Below, in pieces: positions 17,931-27,522 of a stretch of 64,000 bases of DNA. Source of the DNA: Pseudomonas sp. Marseille-Q3773 (GTDB lineage Bacteria; Pseudomonadota; Gammaproteobacteria; Pseudomonadales; Pseudomonadaceae); the NCBI RefSeq assembly GCF_916618955.1, contig NZ_OU745390.1:1-64000 (forward strand), in the 5' to 3' direction. Numbering within the stretch: position 1 is the stretch's first letter; each line of letters opens with the position of its first letter. The notes beneath the pieces are model-generated. The model saw only the letters and a list, made by a program, of their open reading frames with translations. It made no database searches and was not told the DNA's origin. The position numbers and the translations under genes are program-made.

Positions 17931-19082
17931 TCAGCGGCCACCCATGATCGCAATGTAATCCTGGGTCCAGCGGCTGTAGGGTACGAACTTGCCGCCCTGT
18001 GCCTGCGGGGTTTTCCAGAAGGCGATCTTGTCGAAGTTGTCGAAGCCGTTGGTCTTGCAGCCCTCCGCCCCCAGCAGTTCGTTGCCGCTGCAGGCTGCCG
18101 GTACCGCCGGCAACGAGCCGAACCAGGCCGCCACGTCGCCCTGCACCTTCGGTTGCAATGACCAGTCCATCCACTTGTAGGCACAGTTGGGGTGCTTGGC
18201 CTCGCTGTGCAGCATGGTGGTGTCGGCCCAGCCGGTGGCCCCTTCCCTGGGAATGGTCGAAGCCACCGGCTGCTTCTCGGCCTTCAGGCCATTGACCATG
18301 TAGCCCCAGGAGCTGGTTGCGACCACGCCTTCGTTCTTCACGTCGCTCATCTGCACCGTTGCGTCATGCCAGTAGCGGTGCACTAACGGTTGTTGTTGGC
18401 GCAGCAGCTCCAGCACGGCCTTGTACTGAGCTTCGTTCAGTTCGTACGGGTCCTGGATGCCCAGCTCCGGCTTGGCGGTTTTCAGGTACAGCGCCGCATC
18501 GGCGATGTAGATCGGCCCGTCGTAGGCCTGCACGCGCCCCTTGTTCGGCTTGCCGTCGGGCAGGTTCTGCGGCTCGAACAGCACGCCCCAGCTGGTGGGC
18601 GCCTGCTTGAACACCCCGGTGTTGTACAGCAGCACGTTCGGCCCCCACTGGTAGGGGGTGCCGTAGACCTGCTTGTCGACTACGTACCAGCCGCCGTTCT
18701 GCAAGCGTGGGTCGATATGCTTCCAGTTGGGGATCAGCGCGGTATTGATCGGCTGCACCCGCTTGCCTGCGATCAGCCGCAGCGATGCGTCACCCGAAGC
18801 GGTGACCAGATCATAGCCGCCCTTGGTCATCAGGCTGACCATCTCGTCCGACGTGGCGGCGGTCTTGACGCTGACCTTGCAACCGGTTTCCTTCTCGAAA
18901 CCGCTGACCCAGTCGTAGGCCTTGTCGCTTTCGCCGCGCTCGATGTAGCCCGGCCAGGCGACGATGTCCAGGCGCCCCTCACCAGCGCCCAGGGCCTTGG
19001 GCGGTTCGGCAGCCTGCAGGCTGGCGCTGGCCAGCACGGCACCGGTCATGGCGCCGAGCAATGCGGTCTTGTGCACTGACAT
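17931..19082 (-). CDS. ydcS: Putrescine-type ABC transporter substrate-binding protein (YdcS-like)
   Basis: A 383-residue periplasmic binding protein with a signal peptide (MSVHKTALLGAMTGAVLASA, cleavage after SLQA/AE). The fold is PotD/YdcS-like: GEGRLDIVAWPGYIERG at the mature N-terminus, EKETGCKVSVKTAATSDEM, DLVTASGDASLRL, QWGPNVLLYNT and NCAYKWMDWSLQP. It is the first gene of the five-gene ydcSTUVW-like operon. The substrate (putrescine or a related polyamine) follows from the operon's aldehyde dehydrogenase and the family. Confidence 0.92.
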   Translation of the reverse strand: MSVHKTALLGAMTGAVLASASLQAAEPPKALGAGEGRLDIVAWPGYIERGESDKAYDWVSGFEKETGCKVSVKTAATSDEMVSLMTKGGYDLVTASGDASLRLIAGKRVQPINTALIPNWKHIDPRLQNGGWYVVDKQVYGTPYQWGPNVLLYNTGVFKQAPTSWGVLFEPQNLPDGKPNKGRVQAYDGPIYIADAALYLKTAKPELGIQDPYELNEAQYKAVLELLRQQQPLVHRYWHDATVQMSDVKNEGVVATSSWGYMVNGLKAEKQPVASTIPREGATGWADTTMLHSEAKHPNCAYKWMDWSLQPKVQGDVAAWFGSLPAVPAACSGNELLGAEGCKTNGFDNFDKIAFWKTPQAQGGKFVPYSRWTQDYIAIMGGR

Positions 19083-19295
19083 GGTGTTCCCTCTTTTTGG
19101 CGATTTTGTTCGGGGCAGTCAAAGCAAGCCGTGAAGCATTGGTTATAAGCGTTGTGCGAGTGCGCGCAGTATTGGCGATATCGAGTCTAGTTGGCTTTTT
19201 GCCAGCCAATGCAACATCCAGAAGCAAATCCACGGTGGCGTGCGCTTGGCCAAGCCTTACTCTGGCCTTTGTACTTTTTCCGTGGAGACCCGCGA

Positions 19296-19976
19296 ATGAA
19301 TACGCGCAGCCTGCTCGATCAACTACTCAAGTCCGGCCAGCAACTGCTCGAAAAGCAGGGCGCTACCGGTAAGCCCGGTAGCGCTGCCGGTGGGCTTGGC
19401 GGGCTGTTGTCCGGCACCGGTGGCGGTTTGCTGGGCGGGGGCGCGCTGGGGCTGTTGCTGGGCAGCAAGAAAGCCCGCAAGTATGGCGGCAAGGCGCTCA
19501 CTTATGGTGGCCTGGCCGCGCTGGGGGTGTTGGCCTACAAAGCCTATGGCAACTGGCAGGCCAGTCAGCGGCTGGCTGCAAGCGAGCCACAGACCGTCGA
19601 CCGCCTGCCGCCGGCCCAGGCCGAACAGCACAGCCAGGCCGTGCTGCGGGCGCTGGTGGCAGCGGCCAAGTCCGATGGCCATATAGACGCGCGCGAGCGG
19701 GCGCTGATCGAGGGCGAGTTCAGCCGCCTGGACAGCGACCGTGAACTGCAACACTGGTTGCACGATGAGCTGAACAAGCCGCTGGACCCGGCCGAAGTGG
19801 CCCGTGCCGCGCAAACGCCGGAAATGGCGGCCGAGATGTACCTGGCCAGCGTGATGATGGTCGACCAGGAGAACTTCATGGAGCGCGCCTACCTGGACGA
19901 ACTGGCCCGCCAGCTGCGCCTGGACCCGGGCCTGCGTCAGGAGCTGGAAAGCCAGGCAAGGCTTGCAGCAAACTGA
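19296..19976 (+). CDS. DUF533 / TerB-like tellurite-resistance family protein
   Basis: A 226-residue protein of the YebE/DUF533 type. The N-terminal third is Gly/Leu-rich (GGLLSGTGGGLLGGGALGLLLG, about residues 34-55, split by GTGG), with a second hydrophobic stretch (GGLAALGVLAYKAYGNW) near residue 80. The C-terminal half (about 110-225) is an all-helical TerB-like domain: LRALVAAAKSDGHIDARER, then VARAAQTPEMAAEMYLASV and ERAYLDELARQLRLDP. The start at ATG 19296 follows GTGGAGA. It stands alone between the polyamine operon (divergent) and wspA. The molecular role of the family is not established. Confidence 0.85.
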   Translation: MNTRSLLDQLLKSGQQLLEKQGATGKPGSAAGGLGGLLSGTGGGLLGGGALGLLLGSKKARKYGGKALTYGGLAALGVLAYKAYGNWQASQRLAASEPQTVDRLPPAQAEQHSQAVLRALVAAAKSDGHIDARERALIEGEFSRLDSDRELQHWLHDELNKPLDPAEVARAAQTPEMAAEMYLASVMMVDQENFMERAYLDELARQLRLDPGLRQELESQARLAAN

Positions 19977-20059
19977 TATCGAGCGGATGGGGCTGCAATG
20001 CAGCCCCAATACCGGTTCACACGTCTGCCATTCAGCCGCAAAGCGCCGGGCGCCTGAGC

Positions 20060-20065
20060 TATACT
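20060..20065 (+). promoter_or_regulatory. Candidate -10 box (TATACT) for the wsp operon
   Basis: TATACT lies 44 nt before the wspA start. No convincing -35 box is seen at 17 nt, so this is a weak prediction based on the -10 alone. Confidence 0.3.
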
Positions 20066-20108
20066 CCGGCGGTTTTTCCCACTTGTTGCGAATTCCTGAG
20101 GGCTGAAT

Positions 20109-21731
20109 GTGAAGAACTGGACCTTGCGCCAACGGATCCTGGCAAGTTTCGCCGTGATCATCGCCATCATGCTGCTGATGATCGTGGCCGCCTACTCGCG
20201 GTTGGTGGCCATCGAAGCCGCCGAAGAGGCGGTGGGCAGCGACAGCATTCCAGGGGTTTACTACAGCTCGATGATCCGCAGCGCCTGGGTCGACAGCTAT
20301 GTCACCAGCCAGCAACTGGTGGGCCTGTCCAACCGCCGCGAAATCACCACGGCCGACATGGAACTGTTCAAAGGTTTCGAAGACCGGCTGAAGCAGCACA
20401 TGGCGAATTACCAGGCCACGATCCGGACCAAGGACGACCAGACCCGTTTCGATTCCTTCGTGCAGCTCGAAGAGAACTACATGAAGATCGTTGGCCAGGT
20501 CCTGGACGCCTACCGCCAGCATGACTACGACGGCGCCCAGCGGCTGATCAGCGACGTGCTCACCCCGACCTGGGTGGATGGGCGCCGGCACCTGACCGAG
20601 GTCATCGAGAATAACCGCGCCTCGGCCGACGCCGCCACCAACGACATCGTCAACGCCGTGAGCACGGCCAAGGGCAGCATGGTGGTTTCGCTGTTGCTGG
20701 CCATCATCGCCGCAGGCGTCTGCGGCCTGTTGCTGATGCGTGCCATCTCGGCGCCCATGCAGGGCATCGTGCATGCCCTCGACAAACTGCGTTCAGGCGA
20801 CCTGAGCATGCGCCTGAGCCTGGAGCGCAAGGACGAATTCGGTGCCATCGAAAGCGGCTTCAACGAAATGGCCGAGGCCCTGGCCAACCTGGTGGCCCAG
20901 GCCCAGCGCTCGTCGGTCCAGGTGACCACGTCGGTGACCGAGATTGCCGCCACTTCCAAGCAGCAGCAGGCCACCGCCACCGAGACGGCTGCCACCACCA
21001 CCGAGATCGGTGCCACTTCGCGGGAAATCGCCGCCACCTCGCGTGACCTGGTGCGCACCATGACGGAGGTGACCTCGGCGGCCGACCAGGCCTCCAGCCT
21101 GGCCGGTTCCGGCCAGCAGGGCCTGGCGCGGATGGAAGAAACCATGCACCAGGTGATGGGCGCCGCCGACCTGGTCAACGCCAAGCTGGCGATCCTCAAC
21201 GAAAAGGCCAGCAACATCACCCAGATGGTGGTGACCATCGTCAAGGTTGCCGACCAGACCAACCTGCTGTCGCTCAACGCCGCCATCGAGGCGGAAAAGG
21301 CAGGTGAATACGGCCGTGGTTTCGCTGTAGTCGCCACCGAAGTGCGCCGCCTGGCCGACCAGACCGCGGTGGCCACCTACGACATCGAGCAGATGGTGCG
21401 CGAGATCCAGTCGGCTGTGTCGGCCGGGGTCATGGGCATGGACAAGTTCTCCGAGGAAGTGCGCCGCGGCATGTTCGAGGTGCAGCAGGTAGGCGAGCAA
21501 CTGAGCCAGATCATCCACCAGGTCCAGGCCCTGGCGCCGCGCGTGCTGATGGTCAACGAAGGCATGCAGGCCCAGGCTACCGGTGCCGAGCAGATCAACC
21601 AGGCGCTGGCCCAGCTCAGCGACGCCAGCACCCAGACGGTCGAGTCGCTGCGCCAGGCCAGTTTTGCCATCGATGAGCTGAGCCAGGTGGCAGCAGGCCT
21701 GCGCGGCGGCGTGTCGCGCTTCAAAGTCTGA
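20109..21731 (+). CDS. wspA: WspA, surface-sensing methyl-accepting chemotaxis protein
   Basis: A 540-residue chemoreceptor-like membrane protein that senses surface contact and activates the WspE kinase. TM1 is at about residues 10-28 and TM2 at about 190-212, with a helical periplasmic domain between. A HAMP domain follows ([20 protein letters not shown]) and then the signalling hairpin, whose tip reads [20 protein letters not shown] and [13 protein letters not shown]. The start codon is GTG at 20109, since the ATG two bases before is out of frame and meets a stop at once. It heads the complete wspABCDEFR cluster, and wspB follows 5 nt later. Confidence 0.96.
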   Translation: MKNWTLRQRILASFAVIIAIMLLMIVAAYSRLVAIEAAEEAVGSDSIPGVYYSSMIRSAWVDSYVTSQQLVGLSNRREITTADMELFKGFEDRLKQHMANYQATIRTKDDQTRFDSFVQLEENYMKIVGQVLDAYRQHDYDGAQRLISDVLTPTWVDGRRHLTEVIENNRASADAATNDIVNAVSTAKGSMVVSLLLAIIAAGVCGLLLMRAISAPMQGIVHALDKLRSGDLSMRLSLERKDEFGAIESGFNEMAEALANLVAQAQRSSVQVTTSVTEIAATSKQQQATATETAATTTEIGATSREIAATSRDLVRTMTEVTSAADQASSLAGSGQQGLARMEETMHQVMGAADLVNAKLAILNEKASNITQMVVTIVKVADQTNLLSLNAAIEAEKAGEYGRGFAVVATEVRRLADQTAVATYDIEQMVREIQSAVSAGVMGMDKFSEEVRRGMFEVQQVGEQLSQIIHQVQALAPRVLMVNEGMQAQATGAEQINQALAQLSDASTQTVESLRQASFAIDELSQVAAGLRGGVSRFKV

Positions 21732-21736
21732 CTACG

Positions 21737-22243
21737 ATGAATGACATGCAACCGCGCGCCGCGCGGGAGGACAACGCCAAGGGGGTGTTGTACCTGCAGT
21801 TCCGCATTCAGGAACAGCGCTTCGCCTTGAGCGTGCACGAGGTGATCGAAGTGCTGCCGCGCCAGCCGCTCAAGCCGATCGCCCAGGCGCCTGGTTGGGT
21901 CGCGGGCATTCTCGCCCACCGTGGCCTGCTGGTGCCGGTGGTCGACCTGGCGGCGTTGAGCTTTGGCCAGCCGGCTGCGCAACGCACCAGTACGCGGCTG
22001 GTGCTGGTGCATTATCGTGGCGGCCTGCAGCTTGGCCTGATCCTGGAACAGGCGACCGAAACCCTGCGCTGCCACCCCGACGAGTTCCAGCCCTATGGCG
22101 TGGACAGCGGTGAAGCCCCCTACCTGGGGCCGGTGCGCCAGGACGAGCAGGGCCTGCTGCAGCGCATCGAGGTCAACGACTTGCTGCCCGAAGCGGTGCA
22201 CCGACTGCTGTATACGGGTGAGCCGACAGGGATGCCGACATGA
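21737..22243 (+). CDS. wspB: WspB, CheW-like coupling protein
   Basis: A 168-residue CheW domain protein linking WspA to the WspE kinase. The CheW fold is seen in YLQFRIQEQRFALSVHEVIE near the start and APGWVAGILAHRGLLVPVVD (about residue 55), then LVLVHYRGGLQLGLILEQ. It overlaps wspC by ATGA-type coupling (22240-22243). Confidence 0.94.
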   Translation: MNDMQPRAAREDNAKGVLYLQFRIQEQRFALSVHEVIEVLPRQPLKPIAQAPGWVAGILAHRGLLVPVVDLAALSFGQPAAQRTSTRLVLVHYRGGLQLGLILEQATETLRCHPDEFQPYGVDSGEAPYLGPVRQDEQGLLQRIEVNDLLPEAVHRLLYTGEPTGMPT

Positions 22244-23508
22244 ACGAGCAACACTTTTTCCGCTTCCTGCGTGAACGTATCGGCCTGGACGTGGAGTCGG
22301 TGGGTGCGTCCATGGTCGAACGTGCGCTGCGTCAGCGTTGCGTGGCCGTGAACGCCGCCGACCTCGACGATTACTGGCTGCGCCTGCAGCAATCGATGGA
22401 CGAGCAACAGGCGCTGATCGAAGCCGTCATCGTCCCGGAAACCTGGTTCTTCCGTTACCCCGAATCCTTCACCGCCTTGGCCAGCCTGGCGCATAAACGC
22501 CTGGCCGAGCTTGCCGGGGCGCGCCCGCTGCGCCTGCTCAGCCTGCCATGCTCGACTGGCGAGGAGCCCTATTCGCTGGCCATGGCCCTGCTCGACGCTG
22601 GCATCGCACCGGGTGCATTTCTGATCGATGGCATGGACATCAGCCCCAGTTCGGTGGCCAAGGCCGGGCAAGCCATGTATGGGCGCAACGCCTTCCGTGG
22701 CAGCGACCTGGGTTTTCGCGAGCGCTATTTCGATGCCGTCGACGATGGCCACCGGCTTCACCAGCGGGTACGCGAGCAGGTCAGCTTGCAGGTGGGCAAT
22801 GTGCTCGACCCGGCGCTGGCCAGCCGCGATGGTTTGTACGATTTCGTGTTCTGCCGCAACCTGCTGATCTACTTCGACCTGGCCACCCAGCAACGGGTGT
22901 TCGAGGTGCTCAAGCGCCTGTTGCACGCGCAAGGGGTATTGTTCATCGGCCCGGCCGAAGGCAGCCTGCTGGCGCGGTTGGGTATGCGCCCGGTGGGGAT
23001 TGCCCAGTCGTTCGCCTACGTGCGCGAGGACGGCAGTGCCGTTGCACCGGCTAGCGCCCCGGCATTGCCGACGCGACGCCGGTTGCCAGCGCAACCGACG
23101 CCAGGCTATCCGTTGCCCGCTGCGGCACGGCCACTGCGCGTGCTGCCCGTGGCAGCCAGGCCAGCGCCGGTGCGCGAGCGCCAGGGCGAGCAGCCTGGCG
23201 AGCTGTTGGCCAGCATTGCCCGGCTGGCCAATGCCGGTGCCAGCGAGCAGGCCCGTGCCGAATGCCAGCGCTACCTCGTCCAGTTCCCGCCTTCGGCACA
23301 GGTGTATTACTGGCTGGGGTTGCTCAGCGATACCGAGGGCGACGCGCAGCAGGCGCTCAGCCACTATCGCAAAGCCCTGTATCTGGAGCCGCAGCACCCC
23401 GAGGCGCTGGTGCACCTGGCGGCCTTGCTGGCGGCCCAGGGTGACCTGGCCGGTGCCCGGCGCTTGCAGGAGCGCGCTGCACGGGCGGGACGGGAGTCTG
23501 AACGATGA
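22240..23508 (+). CDS. wspC: WspC, CheR-type methyltransferase with TPR tail
   Basis: A 422-residue SAM-dependent methyltransferase that methylates WspA glutamates and tunes its activity. The N-terminal CheR helical part (residues 1-70) is followed by the catalytic domain: ETWFFRYPESF, SLPCSTGEEPYSLAM (SAM binding), DGMDISPSSVAKA and DFVFCRNLLIYFD. After a Pro/Arg-rich linker (about 275-320), the C-terminal ~100 residues form TPR-type helices (AQVYYWLGLLSDTEGDAQQA, LYLEPQHPEALVHLAALL). The gene overlaps both neighbours by 4 nt. Confidence 0.94.
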   Translation: MNEQHFFRFLRERIGLDVESVGASMVERALRQRCVAVNAADLDDYWLRLQQSMDEQQALIEAVIVPETWFFRYPESFTALASLAHKRLAELAGARPLRLLSLPCSTGEEPYSLAMALLDAGIAPGAFLIDGMDISPSSVAKAGQAMYGRNAFRGSDLGFRERYFDAVDDGHRLHQRVREQVSLQVGNVLDPALASRDGLYDFVFCRNLLIYFDLATQQRVFEVLKRLLHAQGVLFIGPAEGSLLARLGMRPVGIAQSFAYVREDGSAVAPASAPALPTRRRLPAQPTPGYPLPAAARPLRVLPVAARPAPVRERQGEQPGELLASIARLANAGASEQARAECQRYLVQFPPSAQVYYWLGLLSDTEGDAQQALSHYRKALYLEPQHPEALVHLAALLAAQGDLAGARRLQERAARAGRESER

Positions 23509-24170
23509 ACAATGAGTCCGCGATGCAACTGCTCGCCGAGGATGATGCGCACATCGACGACTGCTGGAACCGCATAGGGGTACACGGCGACAAGCAATGC
23601 CCGCTGCTGGCGCGGCACGTTCACTGCCGAAACTGCGAAGTCTACGCCGCCGCCGCCACGCGCCTGCTCGACCGTTATGCCTTGATGGAGGACCATCGGG
23701 CGGTGGCGGCAGTGCCTGCCGAGGATGCCACGGGCCGTTCGATGCTGCTGTTCCGCCTGGGTGAAGAATGGCTGGCGCTGGCCACCGCCTGCCTGGCCGA
23801 AATCGCTCCGCTGCAGGCGGTGCATTCATTGCCGCACCAGCGCTCGCGCGTGCTGCAGGGTGTGGCCAATGTACGCGGTGCGCTGGTGCCGTGCCTGTCG
23901 CTGGCCGACCTGCTGGGCGTGCAGGCCGGTGCCACCGAGCAGCGCGCCGGCCGGGTGATGCCACGCATGCTGATTTTGGCCATCGACGGTGGGCCGGTGG
24001 TGCTGGCCGTCGAGGAAATCGACGGCATCCACCGGCTCGACCCGCAACTGCTCGGCAGTGGCCAGGATCCCACCCGTTTCACCGCCGCAGTCCTGCAATG
24101 GCGTGGCCGCAGCGTACGGGTGCTGGACGAACAACACTTACTGTCTGCCGTGCAGCGGAGCCTGTCATGA
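23505..24170 (+). CDS. wspD: WspD, second CheW-like coupling protein
   Basis: A 221-residue protein with an N-terminal Cys/His-bearing segment (DDCWNRIGVHG, CPLLARHVHCRNCEVY, about residues 18-48) and a CheW domain from about residue 75 (LLFRLGEEWLALATACLAEI, LQGVANVRGALVPCLSLADL). It acts with WspB in the receptor-kinase array. Coupled by ATGA overlaps to wspC and wspE. Confidence 0.93.
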   Translation: MNNESAMQLLAEDDAHIDDCWNRIGVHGDKQCPLLARHVHCRNCEVYAAAATRLLDRYALMEDHRAVAAVPAEDATGRSMLLFRLGEEWLALATACLAEIAPLQAVHSLPHQRSRVLQGVANVRGALVPCLSLADLLGVQAGATEQRAGRVMPRMLILAIDGGPVVLAVEEIDGIHRLDPQLLGSGQDPTRFTAAVLQWRGRSVRVLDEQHLLSAVQRSLS

Positions 24171-26461
24171 CCCCGGAGCAAATGCGCGACGCATCGTTGC
24201 TCGAGCTGTTCAGCCTGGAAGCCGAGGCGCAGACCCAGGTGCTCAGCACCGGCTTGATGGCACTGGAGCGCAACCCTGTGCAGGCCGACCAGCTCGAGGC
24301 GTGCATGCGTGCTGCGCACTCCCTGAAGGGCGCAGCGCGGATCGTCGGAATAGACGCTGGCGTCAGCGTCGCCCACGTCATGGAGGACTGCCTGGTCGCC
24401 GCCCAGGAGGGCCGGCTGCGGCTGAGCGCCGAGCATATCGACGCGCTGCTGCAAGGTACCGACCTGCTGATGCGCATCGCCACGCCCGGGGATACCGCGG
24501 CACAGGCGACCCTGCCGGTATTCCTCGCACAAATGGCCAGCCTGCTGGACCCGGCGGGTGCGGCCATGCCTGCCGTACCGCCCAGCGTGCCAGCAGCGCC
24601 GGCCCTGCAACCCGAGCCAGCGCCGCTGCCTGTCGCCCCCGCCGGGCCTGAGCCCGAGCCCGAACCCGAGTCGGCGCCGCGTCGCAAGGCGGCCAAGCCT
24701 GCCGGCGAAGGTACGGAGCGGGTGTTGCGGGTGACCGCCGATCGCCTCAACAGCTTGCTCGACCTGTCCAGCAAATCGCTGGTCGAGACCCAGCGGCTCA
24801 AGCCTTACCTGGCCTCGCTGCAGCGCCTCAAACGCATGCACGGCCAAGGCATGCAGGCGCTCGACGGCCTGCGCAGGCAGCTGGAGGACAGTGGCCAGAG
24901 CAGCGAGGTGCTCGAAGCCTTGGCGCAGACCCAGCGCCTGCTGGCGGAAACCCAGCAGGTCCTGCAGCAGCAGGCTGCCGACCTGGACGAGTTCGGCTGG
25001 CAAGCCAGCCAGCGCGCACAACTGCTGTACGACACGGCGCTGGCCTGCCGGATGCGGCCGTTTGCCGATGTACTGGCCGGGCAGAGCCGCATGGTCCGCG
25101 ACCTTGGCCGGTCGCTGGGCAAACCGGTGCGCTTGCTGGTAGAAGGCGAAAAGACCCAGGTCGACCGCGATGTGCTGGAGAAGCTCGAAGCACCGCTGAC
25201 CCACCTGTTGCGCAATGCGGTCGACCACGGCATCGAGCTACCCGAGCGGCGTCTGCTGGCAGGCAAGCCGGAGGAGGGGGTGATTCGCCTGCGCGCCTCG
25301 CACCAGGCCGGCATGCTCAGCCTGGAACTGATTGACGATGGCGCCGGCATCGATCTCGAACGCCTGTGCAGCAACATCGTCGAGCGGGCCCTGTCTCCCG
25401 CCGACACGGTGGCGCGGATGAGCGAGGCCGAGTTGCTGACGTTCCTGTTCCTGCCCGGGTTCAGCTTGCGCGACAAGGTTACCGAGGTGTCCGGGCGTGG
25501 TGTCGGCCTGGATGCGGTGCAGCACATGATCCGTGAGCTGCGCGGCTCGATCGAGCTGACCCAGACGGCCGGGCAGGGCTGCCGTTTCCACCTGCAAGTG
25601 CCGCTGACCTTGTCAGTGGTGCGCAGCCTGGTGGTCGAGGTAGGGGGCGAGGCCTACGCCTTCCCGCTCGCCCACATCGAACGCACGCTGGACGTGGCTG
25701 CCGAAGAGATCGTCCAGATCGAAGGGCGCCAGCACTTCTGGCACGAAGGCCGCCACATCGGCCTGGTAGCAGCCAGCCAGTTGCTCAACCGCCCGGCCGG
25801 GCAGGCCGAAGAGAGCCGCTTGCGGGTGGTGGTGATTCGTGAGCGCGAGCAACTGTACGGCGTGGCCGTGGAGCGGCTGGTGGGCGAGCGGGTGCTGGTG
25901 GTGATGCCACTCGACCCGCGGCTGGGCAAGGTACAGGATATTTCTTCCGGCGCCCTGCTCGACGATGGCTCGGTGGTGCTGATCATCGATGTCGAAGACT
26001 TGTTGCGCTCGCTGGATAAACTGCTCAGCACCGGCAGCCTTGAACGCATCGCGCGCGGCAGCAGCGGCGCCCGGGGCGTGGTGCGCAAGCGCATCCTGGT
26101 GGTTGACGATTCGCTGACCGTGCGTGAACTGCAGCGCAAATTGCTGGGCAACCGTGGCTACGACGTGGCCGTGGCGGTGGATGGCATGGACGGCTGGAAC
26201 GCCCTGCGTGCGGAGGACTTCGACCTGCTGATCACCGACATCGACATGCCGCGCATGGACGGCATCGAACTGGTCACCCTGGTGCGCCGCGACCAGCGTC
26301 TGCAATCGCTGCCGGTCATGGTGGTGTCCTACAAGGACCGCGAGGAAGACCGACGGCGTGGCCTGGATGCTGGCGCCGACTACTATTTGGCAAAGGCCAG
26401 TTTCCATGACGATGCGTTGCTGGATGCTGTGGACGAGCTGATCGGGGGGGCGCAAGGATGA
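24167..26461 (+). CDS. wspE: WspE, CheA-type histidine kinase with receiver domain
   Basis: A 764-residue hybrid kinase. The Hpt domain carries the phosphorylated His in AAHSLKGAARIVG (about residue 51). A Pro/Glu-rich linker (about 140-170) is followed by the dimerisation and ATP-binding domains, with HLLRNAVDHGIE (N box), DDGAGID and GRGVGLD (G boxes). A CheW-like domain follows (SLVVEVGGEAYAFPLAHIER). The C-terminal receiver has VVDDSLTVRE and ITDIDMPRMDGIE with the phosphoacceptor Asp. It phosphorylates WspR and WspF. The start ATG 24167 overlaps the wspD stop; longer in-frame readings upstream only cross wspD. Confidence 0.95.
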   Translation: MTPEQMRDASLLELFSLEAEAQTQVLSTGLMALERNPVQADQLEACMRAAHSLKGAARIVGIDAGVSVAHVMEDCLVAAQEGRLRLSAEHIDALLQGTDLLMRIATPGDTAAQATLPVFLAQMASLLDPAGAAMPAVPPSVPAAPALQPEPAPLPVAPAGPEPEPEPESAPRRKAAKPAGEGTERVLRVTADRLNSLLDLSSKSLVETQRLKPYLASLQRLKRMHGQGMQALDGLRRQLEDSGQSSEVLEALAQTQRLLAETQQVLQQQAADLDEFGWQASQRAQLLYDTALACRMRPFADVLAGQSRMVRDLGRSLGKPVRLLVEGEKTQVDRDVLEKLEAPLTHLLRNAVDHGIELPERRLLAGKPEEGVIRLRASHQAGMLSLELIDDGAGIDLERLCSNIVERALSPADTVARMSEAELLTFLFLPGFSLRDKVTEVSGRGVGLDAVQHMIRELRGSIELTQTAGQGCRFHLQVPLTLSVVRSLVVEVGGEAYAFPLAHIERTLDVAAEEIVQIEGRQHFWHEGRHIGLVAASQLLNRPAGQAEESRLRVVVIREREQLYGVAVERLVGERVLVVMPLDPRLGKVQDISSGALLDDGSVVLIIDVEDLLRSLDKLLSTGSLERIARGSSGARGVVRKRILVVDDSLTVRELQRKLLGNRGYDVAVAVDGMDGWNALRAEDFDLLITDIDMPRMDGIELVTLVRRDQRLQSLPVMVVSYKDREEDRRRGLDAGADYYLAKASFHDDALLDAVDELIGGAQG

Positions 26462-27471
26462 AGATCGCCATCGTCAACGATATGCCCATGGCCGTCGAGG
26501 CGCTGCGCCGGGTGGTCGCCTTCGAGCCCGAGCACCAGGTGATATGGGTGGCCGGCAACGGTGCCGAGGCGGTGCAGCGCTGTGCGGAACAGTTGCCAGA
26601 CCTGATCCTCATGGACCTGATCATGCCGGTGATGGACGGTGTCGAGGCCACCCGCAGGATCATGGCCGAAACCCCTTGCGCCATCGTCATCGTGACGGTC
26701 GACCGCAAGCAGAACATGCATCGGGTGTTCGAGGCCATGGGCCACGGCGCCCTCGACGTGGTCGACACGCCGGCGCTGGGGGCGGGCGACCCGCGCGAAG
26801 CAGCAGCGCCCCTGTTGCGCAAGATCCTCAACATAAGCTGGCTGATCGGCCAGCAGAATGCCCCGGCCGCGCGCCCGGTCGCCGCGCCGGTGCGGGCTGT
26901 GTCGCAGCACCGCGGGCTGGTGGCGATCGGCTCGTCCGCAGGTGGCCCGGCAGCCCTCGAAGTACTGCTGAAGGCCCTGCCGGCGGCGTTTCCGGCAGCC
27001 ATCGTGCTGGTCCAGCATGTGGACCAGGTATTTGCTGCGGGCATGGCCGAATGGCTCAGCAGTGCAGCCGGCCTGCCGGTGCGCCTGGCCCGCCAAGGTG
27101 AACCGCCGCAACCCGGCCAGGTATTGCTGGCCGGCACCAACCACCACATCCGCCTGCTACAGAACGGCCAACTGGCCTACACTGCCGAACCGGTCAATGA
27201 GATATACCGGCCCTCGATCGATGTGTTCTTCGAGAGCGTGGCGCGCTACTGGAGCGGCGATGCGGTGGGTGTGCTGCTCACCGGCATGGGCCGCGACGGC
27301 GCCCAGGGTCTGAAACTGATGCGCCAGCGGGGCTTTCTCACCATTGCCCAGGACCAGGCCAGCAGCGCGGTGTATGGAATGCCCAAGGCTGCTGTGGCCA
27401 TCGATGCCGCGGTGGAGGTCCGCCCGCTGGAACGCATAGCCGGGCGCTTGATGGAATTTTTTGCTAAATGA
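26458..27471 (+). CDS. wspF: WspF, CheB-type methylesterase
   Basis: A 337-residue protein with an N-terminal receiver (LPDLILMDLIMPVMDGVEAT, phosphoacceptor Asp near residue 54) and a C-terminal methylesterase domain with the catalytic triad elements IGSSAGGPAAL (Ser), LVQHVDQVF (His) and LLTGMGRDGAQGL (Asp). It demethylates WspA and so dampens signalling; loss of wspF in related species gives wrinkly colonies with high c-di-GMP. This copy looks intact. Confidence 0.95.
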   Translation: MKIAIVNDMPMAVEALRRVVAFEPEHQVIWVAGNGAEAVQRCAEQLPDLILMDLIMPVMDGVEATRRIMAETPCAIVIVTVDRKQNMHRVFEAMGHGALDVVDTPALGAGDPREAAAPLLRKILNISWLIGQQNAPAARPVAAPVRAVSQHRGLVAIGSSAGGPAALEVLLKALPAAFPAAIVLVQHVDQVFAAGMAEWLSSAAGLPVRLARQGEPPQPGQVLLAGTNHHIRLLQNGQLAYTAEPVNEIYRPSIDVFFESVARYWSGDAVGVLLTGMGRDGAQGLKLMRQRGFLTIAQDQASSAVYGMPKAAVAIDAAVEVRPLERIAGRLMEFFAK

Positions 27472-27522
27472 CGAAGTGTATTGAATCACGCCGCCAGGCC
27501 GGTAGTGATCGGGTGAACAGCC